From Salicibibacter cibarius (GTDB lineage Bacteria; Bacillota; Bacilli; Bacillales; Marinococcaceae), in contig NZ_CP054705.1 of the NCBI RefSeq assembly GCF_016495725.1, positions 124,001 through 188,000 of the forward strand: a stretch of DNA of 64,000 nt. Reading direction: 5' to 3'. The notes beneath the pieces are model-generated. The model did no database searches, had not been told where the DNA came from, and worked only from the letters and a program-made list of their open reading frames with translations. Positions 1 through 8,076 of this stretch are shown piece after piece. Position 1 is the stretch's first letter. Each line of letters starts with the position of its first letter. Made by a program: the position numbers and the translations under genes.

Positions 1-326
1 ACATTTACAGTCAAATTTCCGTTCCTAACCGCTCTTATTCTCCGGCCTCCGAAATAGAAGATGCCATTTACGCCAAAGATTACGCTCGGATTTGCAACCA
101 TCTCCATAATGACTTGGAAACCGTGACGCTCGCTCTGTATCCGGAAGTTCGTCGTATTAAGAAGCGTATGATAGAATCCGGTGTGGATGCAGCATTAATG
201 AGCGGAAGCGGTCCGACTGTATTTGGGCTCGTCAAGCATGAAAACCAGGTGAATCGTGTGTATAACGCTCTTCGGGGTTTTTGTGAACATGTGTATGCCG
301 TTCGTCTCCTGACAGAAACTTGCTAA
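1..326 (+). CDS. ispE: 4-diphosphocytidyl-2-C-methyl-D-erythritol kinase, C-terminal part
   Basis: The window opens inside this gene; the frame is open from base 3 and ends at TAA 324-326. The product is the GHMP-family kinase that phosphorylates CDP-methylerythritol in the MEP isoprenoid pathway. The visible ~107 residues carry the family's C-terminal glycine-rich motif [10 protein letters not shown], near the ATP phosphates in known structures. Position directly before purR matches the B. subtilis order ispE-purR-yabJ. ispD and ispF, which act in the same pathway, lie about 60 kb downstream. The N-terminus is outside the window. Confidence 0.93.
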   Translation, partial: IYSQISVPNRSYSPASEIEDAIYAKDYARICNHLHNDLETVTLALYPEVRRIKKRMIESGVDAALMSGSGPTVFGLVKHENQVNRVYNALRGFCEHVYAVRLLTETC

Positions 327-387
327 AACCGAATGATAATGATATATTTTCTTTAAATATTCGTGTTTTGGCAAGAGGTGGCGGGAT

Positions 388-1209
388 ATGAAAAAATTAA
401 AACGAAGTGGTCGTCTCGTTGATATGACTAATTTTTTACTCAAACATCCGAATCAGTTAATTCCTCTCCACCGTTTCTCGGAACGTTATGCGGCGGCGAG
501 ATCATCGATTAGCGAAGATTTGGGAATTGTAAAAGAGATCTTTGAAAACGAGCAAATGGGATATTTAACGACGGTACCGGGCGTAAGCGGTGGTGTGCGA
601 TATGAACCTGCGGTTTCTGCCCGGGAGGCAGAAATCCTTGTTGAAAGGCTTTGCCGACAGTTGGAGGAACCTGATCGGTTGCTCGCGGGTGGTTATTTAT
701 ACATGATGGATGTTCTCGGGCAACCGGGATGGATGAATGAAATTGGCCGTTTGTTTGCGGGGATTTATCGGGGAGAAAACATTGATGTTGTTATGACTAT
801 GGCTACCAAGGGCATTCCGTTGGCTTATGCAGTTGCTGCTTATCTTGATGTGCCGATATGCATTGCCCGGCGGGATCATCGTGTCACGGAGGGGTCAGTC
901 GTAAGCATCAATTACGTATCCGGATCTGCTAAACGGATTCAAACAATGTCTTTGGCACGCCGAAGTATACCCGAAGGCAGTGATGTATTAATCGTTGATG
1001 ATTTCATGAAGGGGGGTGGAACGGCGAGAGGGATGAGCGAATTATTAGCAGAGGTAAATGCGCATCTCGTTGGCATCGCCGTACTCGTTGAAGCACGTCA
1101 CAGTGAAAGGCTTATCGACGATTACATTTCATTGGTCCGCCTTGATGAGGTGAACGAACAAGAGAAAAAAATTAATGCGTGCCCGGGAAATTATACGGCC
1201 TATTTATAA
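388..1209 (+). CDS. purR: Purine operon repressor PurR
   Basis: 273 residues, close to the family length (about 285). The N-terminal ~75 residues form the winged-helix DNA-binding part (RLVDMTNFLLKHPNQLIPL). The rest is a phosphoribosyltransferase-like fold with a PRPP-binding loop, VLIVDDFMKGGGTARG, at about residues 199-214. In Bacillus this protein represses purine synthesis and transport genes, and PRPP relieves repression. The start is ATG 388, preceded by AGAGGTGG. ridA follows after 18 bases, as in B. subtilis (purR-yabJ), so the two are probably co-transcribed. The prs gene making PRPP is a few kilobases downstream. Confidence 0.95.
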   Translation: MKKLKRSGRLVDMTNFLLKHPNQLIPLHRFSERYAAARSSISEDLGIVKEIFENEQMGYLTTVPGVSGGVRYEPAVSAREAEILVERLCRQLEEPDRLLAGGYLYMMDVLGQPGWMNEIGRLFAGIYRGENIDVVMTMATKGIPLAYAVAAYLDVPICIARRDHRVTEGSVVSINYVSGSAKRIQTMSLARRSIPEGSDVLIVDDFMKGGGTARGMSELLAEVNAHLVGIAVLVEARHSERLIDDYISLVRLDEVNEQEKKINACPGNYTAYL

Positions 1210-1227
1210 CGAATAAGGAGTGTTAGC

Positions 1228-1605
1228 ATGAAAACCATTTATACGAATCAAGCCCCTGAAGCGATCGGTCCATATTCACAAGGGGTTATCGTCAACAACC
1301 TATTTTACAGCTCGGGTCAAATCCCGCTAACCCCAAATATGGAAATTGTCGGGGATGGCATCCATGAACAGACGGAACAAGTGCTCAAAAATGTGCAAGC
1401 TGTGCTGAAAGAAGCGGGAGCATCCATTGACTCGGTTGTAAAAACAACAATCTTTATTAAAAATATGAATGATTTCCCCGTGATAAACGACATTTACGGG
1501 CGTTATTTCAATGAACATCAACCGGCTCGCTCTTGTGTTGAAGTGGCGCGGTTGCCAAAGGATGTTCAAATCGAAATTGAAGTGATCGCATTGGTGAACG
1601 AATAA
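1228..1605 (+). CDS. ridA: RidA/YabJ family 2-iminobutanoate/2-iminopropanoate deaminase
   Basis: 125 residues, a full-length RidA (YjgF/YER057c/UK114) protein. Signatures are GPYSQG near residue 13, SSGQIPL, and the C-terminal [21 protein letters not shown], whose arginine binds the carboxylate of the imine substrate. The family hydrolyses reactive enamine/imine intermediates released by PLP enzymes such as threonine dehydratase; in B. subtilis YabJ is also linked to PurR-dependent regulation. A clear ribosome site (AAGGAG) precedes ATG 1228. It sits in the conserved purR-ridA-spoVG order. Confidence 0.95.
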   Translation: MKTIYTNQAPEAIGPYSQGVIVNNLFYSSGQIPLTPNMEIVGDGIHEQTEQVLKNVQAVLKEAGASIDSVVKTTIFIKNMNDFPVINDIYGRYFNEHQPARSCVEVARLPKDVQIEIEVIALVNE

Positions 1606-1640
1606 TGGAGAGGCCACCTTTTCCTAAGGTGGTTTTAAAC

Positions 1641-1718
1641 ACTTTAACTTTGTTAAAGTATAGGTAAAACTCAGGCTTCCACTATAAAGACTTGGTGGAA
1701 GCCTGAGTTTTTCTAAAA
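1641..1718 (+). repeat. Dispersed hairpin element, copy 1 (also terminator-like after ridA)
   Basis: A perfect 16-bp stem (arms about 1667-1683 and 1695-1710) is followed by TTTTTCTAAA. The upstream part (GTTAAAGTATAGGTAAAAC) resembles copy 6 near 32300. This is one member of a seven-copy family in the window. The hairpin plus T-run could end ridA transcription. spoVG starts about 175 bases further on. Confidence 0.7.
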
Positions 1719-1810
1719 TCTTTATAATTGCACAGGGGGAGCTCGACGCAGTGCCAAAACGGGTTTAAATTTAAGAGACGTTAAAATTTTAATTTTTTTA
1801 CCTTTTGAAA

Positions 1811-1836
1811 AGGATTTTGTCCGTCCGGTGTGGAAC
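1811..1836 (+). promoter_or_regulatory. Likely SigH promoter of spoVG
   Basis: AGGATTT at 1811-1817 and GTGGAAC at 1830-1836 are separated by 12 bases. This matches the Bacillus SigH pattern (AGGAWWW, 11-12 bases, RNNGAAT) with one -10 mismatch. spoVG is a classical SigH gene in B. subtilis. The match is by eye. Confidence 0.6.
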
Positions 1837-1891
1837 ATTGTAGCCCAGAGATCTTTTAAGCACTACATTAAAAGGTGGTGAAAAAGAAAAA

Positions 1892-2179
1892 ATGGAAGTT
1901 ACAGATGTCAGACTCCGCAGGGTGAATACATCCGGTCGTATGCGAGCCATTTCTTCCATTACGATCGATCAGGAGTTTGTTGTTCATGATATTCGTGTGA
2001 TCGATGGAAACAACGGTTTATTCGTTGCGATGCCGAGTAAACGGACCCCTGACGGAGAATTTAGAGATATCGCCCACCCGATTTCTTCCCGGACGCGCGA
2101 GAAAATCCAAACGGCTGTGTTGGAAGAATACGAACGGCAAGGGGAATATGTGAAATATGAAGAAGCAGGGGTTTCCTAA
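1892..2179 (+). CDS. spoVG: Septation/sporulation regulator SpoVG
   Basis: 95 residues beginning [11 protein letters not shown], the family's hallmark N-terminus, with the conserved [27 protein letters not shown] core. SpoVG is a small nucleic-acid-binding regulator. It affects asymmetric septation and spore cortex formation in Bacillus, and virulence or capsule genes in other Firmicutes. AGGTGG precedes ATG 1892. A SigH-like promoter lies about 60 bases upstream and a hairpin terminator follows immediately, so it is probably monocistronic. Confidence 0.97.
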   Translation: MEVTDVRLRRVNTSGRMRAISSITIDQEFVVHDIRVIDGNNGLFVAMPSKRTPDGEFRDIAHPISSRTREKIQTAVLEEYERQGEYVKYEEAGVS

Positions 2180-2187
2180 AGAGCCAA

Positions 2188-2220
2188 GGGCCTTGTACGC
2201 GTGATGTACAAGGTCTTTTC
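2188..2220 (+). terminator. Intrinsic terminator after spoVG
   Basis: An eight-base stem CCTTGTAC / GTACAAGG (2191-2198 with 2206-2213) is followed by TCTTTTC, directly after the spoVG stop. Confidence 0.75.
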
Positions 2221-2396
2221 AATGAAATTCACACACGAAAAAATCGCTTCGACATCAGTATGCAGGAATGTTTTAAATGCCGCATTACTTTTTTCAATCT
2301 GATTGAAGTTTCACTTTATCTCTAAACGTGTTTGCTCAAAAATTACAAAGGTAAAATGTAGATCAAAGTATGGTATACTTTAAAATGGGGATGCCT

Positions 2397-3423
2397 ATGA
2401 GCCACAGCGCCTATAAGTTCAAAATTGAACCGGATGAAATGCAAAAAGAAACAATTCTTCAAACCCTTTCCCTGTGTCGATGGCTCTACAACACTGCTTT
2501 GGAACAACGTATTTATGAATACAAGACACATAAACAGACCCTAAAATGTACTTGAACGATTGGATAAAGCCTATCAATCCTTTTTCAATCGGTTAAAGAA
2601 GGAAGAAAAGGCGGGTTTTCCCCGCTTCAAAGGAAAAAACGTTATCATTCTTTTGTCTATCCTAAAAGCGGTTTTTCCTTAAAGGGAAAGTATATTTTTC
2701 TCTCCAAAATTGGCGATGTACGAATCAAAAAACATCGAGAAATGAGAGGGGACGTAAAGGCCTGCACAGTCATCCATAAGAATGGAAAATTCCATGTGTC
2801 TTTATTGTGTGAAATCGAACCACAAGAAAACCCTATGACCGATAAAGCAAAAAAACCAAAAGCCATAGGTATTGATCTTGGTATTTCTCACTTAGCGATT
2901 ACATCAGATGGCGACTTATTTGACAATCCAAAACACTCGCAATATGAAGAACGAAAATTGAAACACCTTCAACGATTGGTATCAAAGAAAAAGAAGGGAT
3001 CCAGCAGGCGCAAAAAGGCTGTACAGCTCCTCGCAAAACAGCATGAACGAGTGGTCAACAAACGAAGGGATGCCGCTCATAAAACTCACGACAGTTGGTT
3101 AACCACTATCACATCATTGTATTTGAAGACTTGAATATTCAAGGGATGGTGAAAAATCACCGCTTGGCAAAAAGTATAACAGACGCTGCTTGGCGACAGT
3201 TGATCAAGTTCACGACTTACAAAGCTGAGAATGTTGGTAGTGAAGTGCGACTGATCAATCCCTATAACACAAGTCAAATGTGTTCTGGTTGCGGTGCATT
3301 TGTGAAAAAATCATTATCCGAAAGGACACACCGCTGTTCTTGTGGATATGAAGAACATCGGGATATCCTGCAAAAAACATATTACACCTTGGCTTGATCG
3401 AAGAACTAAAAGAAACCTCATAA
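2397..3423 (+). pseudogene. tnpB: Decayed TnpB (IS1341/IS605-type) RNA-guided nuclease gene
   Basis: The parts of a classic TnpB can be read in order but in different frames. They are the N-terminal MSHSAYKFKIEPDEMQKETILQ (frame lost near 2550), LERLDKAYQSFFNRLKKEEK (2552 on), RuvC-I AIGIDLGISHLAI (about 2860-2900), RuvC-II IIVFEDLNIQGM (about 3113-3148), and the zinc finger CSGCG...CSCG followed by HRDI (about 3280-3370). An internal deletion near 2550 and frameshifts near 2640, 3095 and 3372 break it. The final frame would end at TAA 3421-3423. It is inserted between spoVG and glmU, genes adjacent in B. subtilis. No tnpA is present, so it was a tnpB-only element. Confidence 0.9.
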
Positions 3424-3551
3424 CAAAATAACAGGTGCGGAACGTGCCTTCGTGGAGAGCACGAGGTTGCTCGGCTCTATGAAACGAGAAACATCAAAAG
3501 ATGTATCTGATTTTTTTCAGATGCTCGTCATTGAAATGACGAGAGGTTCAC
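3424..3551 (+). mobile_element. Right end and probable omega-RNA region of the decayed tnpB element
   Basis: Downstream of the broken tnpB the sequence reads GCGGAACGTGCCTTCGTGG, then CGGCTCTATGAAACGAGAAA. This arrangement resembles the structured 3' non-coding end from which TnpB guide RNAs are processed. Hairpins follow (GATGTATCTGA/TCAGATGC; CGTCATTGAAATGACG), ending at GAGAGGTTCAC (3541-3551). The same terminal motif closes the elements ending at 15376 and 22541, so 3551 is probably the exact right boundary. The left boundary is not resolved. Confidence 0.65.
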
Positions 3552-3681
3552 GATATATTCGTAGTATGAAAAAAACACTTATCGAATGTAAACAGTAGCA
3601 ATAGAAGTGGAAGCAATAGGTTTTCGCATTTTCTAACCTCTAACCTCTCACTTCCCACTTCTAGCATTGGGAGGATTTCGG

Positions 3682-5046
3682 ATGGACAATCGATATGCAA
3701 TCGTTCTTGCCGCAGGCAAAGGAACACGAATGAAATCAAAAAAACCAAAGGTTTTACATACCGTAGGCGGTAAGCCGATGGTTTCACATGTCGTGGACCA
3801 GGTTCAGACTGCCGGATTTGAACAAATCGCCGTGGTAATTGGCCACGAAGGCGAACAAGTGCAACAAGTGCTTGGGAATGACGTCGACGTTGTCTGGCAA
3901 ATAGAACGTTTGGGGACGGGACATGCCGTTCAGCAAGCGGAACCCCTGCTCGGAAATAAAAAGGGCGTGACCCTGGTGATTAGCGCTGATACCCCGCTGA
4001 TTTCAGCCGTTACCATGCAAGCGCTAAGCGACCATCACGAGCATAGCGGTGCGGCAGTAACCGTTTTAACGGCGCGTATAGATGATCCCACAGGGCTCGG
4101 GCGCGTGATTCGCGATACCCGGACGGGTGGTGTGGAAAAAATCGTTGAACATAAAGACGCAACCGCTAAAGAACGGGGTATATCCGAAATCAATACAGCC
4201 ACCTATTGCATTGATAACGAAGCACTTTTTTCCGCGCTTCAAGAAGTGACGAACGATAATGCCCAGCAAGAATATTACTTGCCGGATGTCATTGAAATTC
4301 TCAAAGCGCGGGGAGAAAAGGTTTCGGCTTGGGAAACGCCCGATGCTTCCGAGGCGCTCGGGGTCAATGACCGTGTGGCATTGGCGGATGCCGAACAAGC
4401 CATGCAAAAGCGGATCAACGAATATTGGATGAAACAAGGCGTTACCTTTGTGGACCCTGCCCATACATACGTATCGGCCGATGCCGAATTGAGTCCCGAT
4501 ACGATGCTTTATCCGGGCACGATGTTGCGCGGGCGAACCGTTGTTGGAGAAGGTTGTGTCATAGGGCCCCACTCGGACATCAGCAACAGTACCATCGGCG
4601 ATATCACAACGATTAAGCAATCGACAATTTCATCAAGCGCGATAGGGGAGCAGGTTCAAATTGGTCCATTTGCACACATTCGTCCGGAAACGAATGTTGC
4701 CGCAGGGGCAAAAGTAGGCAACTTCGTCGAAATAAAACAGTCAGATCTCGGGAAAGATTCAAAAGCGAACCATTTGAGTTATATCGGGGATGCCAAAGTT
4801 GGTGACGGCGTTAATCTTGGTTGCGGTGCGATTACGGTCAATTACGATGGGAAGGAAAAACATTTAACGACCATTGAAGATGGGGCTTTCATCGGCTGCA
4901 ACGCGAATCTTGTTGCGCCGGTAACCGTCGGGAAAAACTCATTTATCGCTGCCGGCTCAACGATTACTGAAAATGTGCCCGGGGACACGTTGTCCATTGC
5001 ACGATCCCGGCAGTCAAATAAAGAAGGCTACATGAAAGGAAAATAG
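3682..5046 (+). CDS. glmU: Bifunctional UDP-GlcNAc pyrophosphorylase / glucosamine-1-phosphate N-acetyltransferase GlmU
   Basis: 454 residues. The N-terminal nucleotidyltransferase shows [19 protein letters not shown]. The C-terminal half is a left-handed beta-helix of hexapeptide repeats (for example [28 protein letters not shown]). It makes UDP-GlcNAc from GlcN-1-P, acetyl-CoA and UTP for peptidoglycan and teichoic acid synthesis. ATG 3682 is preferred over an in-frame TTG at 3667 because GGGAGG lies just upstream and [12 protein letters not shown] matches the family start. It precedes prs, as in B. subtilis (gcaD-prs). Confidence 0.96.
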   Translation: MDNRYAIVLAAGKGTRMKSKKPKVLHTVGGKPMVSHVVDQVQTAGFEQIAVVIGHEGEQVQQVLGNDVDVVWQIERLGTGHAVQQAEPLLGNKKGVTLVISADTPLISAVTMQALSDHHEHSGAAVTVLTARIDDPTGLGRVIRDTRTGGVEKIVEHKDATAKERGISEINTATYCIDNEALFSALQEVTNDNAQQEYYLPDVIEILKARGEKVSAWETPDASEALGVNDRVALADAEQAMQKRINEYWMKQGVTFVDPAHTYVSADAELSPDTMLYPGTMLRGRTVVGEGCVIGPHSDISNSTIGDITTIKQSTISSSAIGEQVQIGPFAHIRPETNVAAGAKVGNFVEIKQSDLGKDSKANHLSYIGDAKVGDGVNLGCGAITVNYDGKEKHLTTIEDGAFIGCNANLVAPVTVGKNSFIAAGSTITENVPGDTLSIARSRQSNKEGYMKGK

Positions 5047-5104
5047 GACGACCGGCGATCACCGCCGTCGCTCACTCTTACCCAGTGCGAAGGAGAATGG
5101 AAAC

Positions 5105-6055
5105 ATGTCCATGTATAATGATCCAGCGTTGAAAATTTTTACGCTGAACTCAAACCCGAAACTTGCTGAGGAAATCGCCAAACATATCGGTGTTGAATTA
5201 GGTGAAACGTCCGTCAAGCGTTTCAGTGACGGCGAAGTGCAAGTGAATATTGAAGAGAGCATTCGCGGGTGCGATGTTTACCTCGTTCAATCCACGTCCG
5301 ATCCGGCCAATGAGCACCTTATGGAACTGCTCATCATGATCGATGCTTGTAAACGGGCATCTGCAAAAACGGTGAACGTCGTCATTCCTTATTACGGGTA
5401 TGCGCGTCAAGACCGAAAAGCACGCTCCAGAGAACCGATCACTTCCAAGTTGATTGCCAATTTGCTGGAGAATGCAGGGGCAACAAGAATTTTAACCCTC
5501 GATTTACACGCTTCACAGATCCAGGGCTTTTTTGATGTTCCGGTTGATCAGCTACTTGCCACCCCACGATTTGCCTCTTATTTTAAAGAGAAAAACCTGG
5601 ATGATATTGTGGTCGTTTCCCCGGATCACGGAGGGGTTGTGCGGGCAAGGCAAATGGCTGACCGCTTGGATGCACCGATTGCGATCATTGATAAACGCCG
5701 CCCGCGTCCGAACGTCGCGGAAGTCATGAACATTGTCGGTGAAATTGAAGGGAAAACCGCCATTATTGTGGATGACATTATTGATACAGCCGGCACGCTT
5801 CAATTGGCAGCCGAAGCGCTTATTGAGAAAGGGGCTAACCGAGTGTATGCCTCTTGTACGCATCCGGTCCTTTCAGGCCCGGCAATATCACGTATTCAAG
5901 AGTCAAAACTCGAGGAACTGGTGGTAACCAATACGATCGCCCTTCCGGCGGAAAAACAAATCCCGCAGATTACCCAGCTCTCTGTCGGTTCACTTATGGC
6001 AGATGCGATCATTCGGGTGCATGAACAAACATCAGTGAGCTCGCTTTTTAATTAA
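5105..6055 (+). CDS. prs: Ribose-phosphate pyrophosphokinase (PRPP synthetase)
   Basis: 316 residues, the standard length. Signatures are [12 protein letters not shown] near residue 97, [13 protein letters not shown] near 170, and the PRPP-binding [12 protein letters not shown] near 220. The enzyme converts ribose-5-phosphate and ATP to PRPP and AMP, feeding purine, pyrimidine, histidine and tryptophan synthesis. GAAGGAGAAT precedes ATG 5105. It lies 58 bases after glmU, probably in the same transcript. PRPP is also the effector of PurR encoded upstream. Confidence 0.97.
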   Translation: MSMYNDPALKIFTLNSNPKLAEEIAKHIGVELGETSVKRFSDGEVQVNIEESIRGCDVYLVQSTSDPANEHLMELLIMIDACKRASAKTVNVVIPYYGYARQDRKARSREPITSKLIANLLENAGATRILTLDLHASQIQGFFDVPVDQLLATPRFASYFKEKNLDDIVVVSPDHGGVVRARQMADRLDAPIAIIDKRRPRPNVAEVMNIVGEIEGKTAIIVDDIIDTAGTLQLAAEALIEKGANRVYASCTHPVLSGPAISRIQESKLEELVVTNTIALPAEKQIPQITQLSVGSLMADAIIRVHEQTSVSSLFN

Positions 6056-6173
6056 AAAATGTTGCATTGAGCCCCATCTAATGCTATTATATCGTATTAG
6101 AGTGCGTGTGCTTTGATCGAGGGAGCGAAAAAAGCTAACGATAGAACTATTGAAAAATAGATGAGGTGAAAGT

Positions 6174-6800
6174 ATGGCAACATTAGAAGCGAATAAAAGA
6201 GAAGATTTGCGTCGTTCCGAAACGCGTAAGTTAAGGGCCGAAGGCTATGTGCCGGCGGTATTGTATGGAAAGAAGACAGATAGTACACCTGTCTATGTTC
6301 CGAGCATTGCATTCACAAAGACATTGCGCCAGGTGGGATGGAATGGCATTATCGATTTGACAGTCGATAATGGCAGCAAACATCAAGTGATGGTACATGA
6401 TTTGCAAAAAGATGTAATCAAAGGGCATAACACACACATTGATTTTTTTGAAGTGGACATGACCTCCGAGATGGATGCTGATGTCGCTGTCAACCTCGTT
6501 GGGGATGCGCCGGGTGAATCCGAAGGTGGAGTGCTTTCCCACATGCTCTATACAGTCTCGGTTCGCGCGCTTCCGAGGGATATTCCGGAACAAATTGATG
6601 TCGATATCAGTGAGCTCGGCATTAATGACTCGATCTTAGTAGGCGACTTAAAAGCAGGCCAAAACTTTGAATTCAGCAGTGAAGCGGAAGAAACGATCGT
6701 TTCCGTGCTTCCGCCGACAGAAGAGGAGCCTGAATCTGAAGGCGACGAAGAACAAGAGCCTGAGCTCGTTGACAGCAAAGAAGACGAAAACGAAGAATAA
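6174..6800 (+). CDS. rplY: 50S ribosomal protein L25 / general stress protein Ctc
   Basis: 208 residues, the long Ctc form: an N-terminal L25 5S-rRNA-binding domain (about 1-92), a C-terminal beta domain (about 100-180), and an acidic tail rich in Glu and Asp. In Bacillus Ctc is induced through SigB and binds 5S rRNA. I could not find a convincing SigB promoter in the 118 bases after prs. A good ribosome site (GAGGTGAAAGT) precedes ATG 6174, and a hairpin terminator follows. Confidence 0.95.
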   Translation: MATLEANKREDLRRSETRKLRAEGYVPAVLYGKKTDSTPVYVPSIAFTKTLRQVGWNGIIDLTVDNGSKHQVMVHDLQKDVIKGHNTHIDFFEVDMTSEMDADVAVNLVGDAPGESEGGVLSHMLYTVSVRALPRDIPEQIDVDISELGINDSILVGDLKAGQNFEFSSEAEETIVSVLPPTEEEPESEGDEEQEPELVDSKEDENEE

Positions 6801-6814
6801 GATGTGCGGATTGG

Positions 6815-6845
6815 AAGGGCATAGCCTAAAGGTTATGCCTTTTTT
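6815..6845 (+). terminator. Intrinsic terminator after rplY
   Basis: The stem GGGCATAGCC / GGTTATGCCT with loop TAAA is followed by TTTTT. Confidence 0.85.
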
Positions 6846-6875
6846 ACACTATCAGAATGTATAAATTGTTCGGAT

Positions 6876-6934
6876 GATAGTATAAGAAAAGACTTTGACT
6901 TTCGCCATCCTTGGCGATAAGTCAAGTTTTTCTA
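6876..6934 (+). repeat. Dispersed hairpin element, copy 2
   Basis: AGTATAAGAAAAGACTTTGA leads into a hairpin (GACTTTCGCCA / TGGCGATAAGTC), ending AAGTTTTTCTA. It shares the right-hairpin and TTTTCTA tail of the family and lies 51 bases before the TTG start of pth. The left hairpin is missing. Confidence 0.65.
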
Positions 6935-6984
6935 CCACCATTTTTTCTACCTTTTTCCGTAGCTCCTTTAAAGGAGGTTTACAT

Positions 6985-7545
6985 TTGAAAGTACTTGTTG
7001 GACTCGGCAATCCCGGGTTAAAATATACGAAGACCCGCCACAACATTGGGTTTATGGTGATAGATGATCTCGCGAAAGAATTGGACATCAAGCTAAAAAA
7101 ACATAAGACGTTTCACGGGGAATATAATGAAGGGACCATTAACGGAGAACGTATTTCGTTATTGAAGCCGTTAACGTATATGAACCGCTCAGGGCAATCT
7201 GTTCAAGCGGTTATCAATTATTTTGACATTGATCCCGCGAATGTCCTCATCATTTATGATGAACTTGATTTACCTGTCGGGACGGCGAAGTTTCGAAAAA
7301 CAGGTGGACATGGGGGGCACAATGGCCTTCGTTCCATTATCGAGCATGTGGGCACGAAAACATTTAATCGTGCGCGTATTGGCATAGGACGCCCGCCCGA
7401 AGGGAAGTCGGTAACGGCGCATGTGCTTGATCGTTTTACCAAAGAAGAGCGTTCTGAAATCGAGCAAGTGCGCCGGCATGTCACAAAAGCTTGCAACAAT
7501 TGGCTGGAAAAAGATTTCGATCACGTCATGAACCAATTTAATTAA
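6985..7545 (+). CDS. pth: Peptidyl-tRNA hydrolase
   Basis: 187 residues from a TTG start at 6985 with AAAGGAGG nine bases upstream. The open frame continues 5' into the repeat, but family homology begins at LKVLVGLGNPG. Signatures are VGLGNPGLKYTKTRHNIGF with the catalytic histidine and GHGGHNGLRS. The enzyme releases tRNA from peptidyl-tRNA that drops off ribosomes; the B. subtilis orthologue is spoVC. Conserved neighbours ctc and fin flank it. Confidence 0.96.
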   Translation: MKVLVGLGNPGLKYTKTRHNIGFMVIDDLAKELDIKLKKHKTFHGEYNEGTINGERISLLKPLTYMNRSGQSVQAVINYFDIDPANVLIIYDELDLPVGTAKFRKTGGHGGHNGLRSIIEHVGTKTFNRARIGIGRPPEGKSVTAHVLDRFTKEERSEIEQVRRHVTKACNNWLEKDFDHVMNQFN

Positions 7546-7666
7546 GCGAAGGCTGTAAGGTTTCTTCTCACCTCCAACCTCTCACTTCCCACATCTGATT
7601 AGTATATCTCCGTTTTCAATCGTTGACACTATGGATAAGTGTGAATGGAAAGGAGAGCGGCTGGTG

Positions 7667-7897
7667 ATGGCCATTTATTACCATTGCAGGCAATGCGGAA
7701 CAGAGATGGGCACAATTTCAACATCCGAAGCAAAACAGCGGGATCTCGGATTCGATGTCCTCTCCCGGCAAGACCAAGAAGAAATGATGCATGTGGATCA
7801 GGCGGGTCATGTTCATATGGACATTCTTTGTGAATCCTGTCACGAAGCAACAGCACTAAACCCTGAGCTTCATGAGCAACAGCGTTGGGTTCATTAG
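7667..7897 (+). CDS. fin: Anti-sigma-F factor Fin (YabK)
   Basis: 76 residues beginning MAIYYHCRQCG, with two CxxC pairs (CRQCG and CESCHE) forming the zinc ribbon typical of Fin. In B. subtilis Fin is made in the forespore and inhibits SigF, helping the switch from SigF to SigG. The start at ATG 7667 rather than 7631 follows the family N-terminus and the upstream GGAAAGGAGAG. Placement between pth and mfd is the conserved one. Confidence 0.9.
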   Translation: MAIYYHCRQCGTEMGTISTSEAKQRDLGFDVLSRQDQEEMMHVDQAGHVHMDILCESCHEATALNPELHEQQRWVH

Positions 7898-8076
7898 ATA
7901 ACGCGAAAGAAAGGCTTTGGACATCCTCCAGAGCTTTTTCGGGTGTTCAGGAGGAGATTCACGGGGAGATGCGTTTAAGAATAGTTTGAAAAATAAATAG
8001 ATGAGTGAATCATCATGTGGTTTCGATCTCGCCATACTGAAAAGAAATGAGTTGTAGCAGGGGAGGAGTCGTGCTC

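Noticed and set aside
6060-6173. SigB promoter for rplY/ctc
   Set aside because: No GTTTAA ... GGGTAT pair at suitable spacing could be seen.
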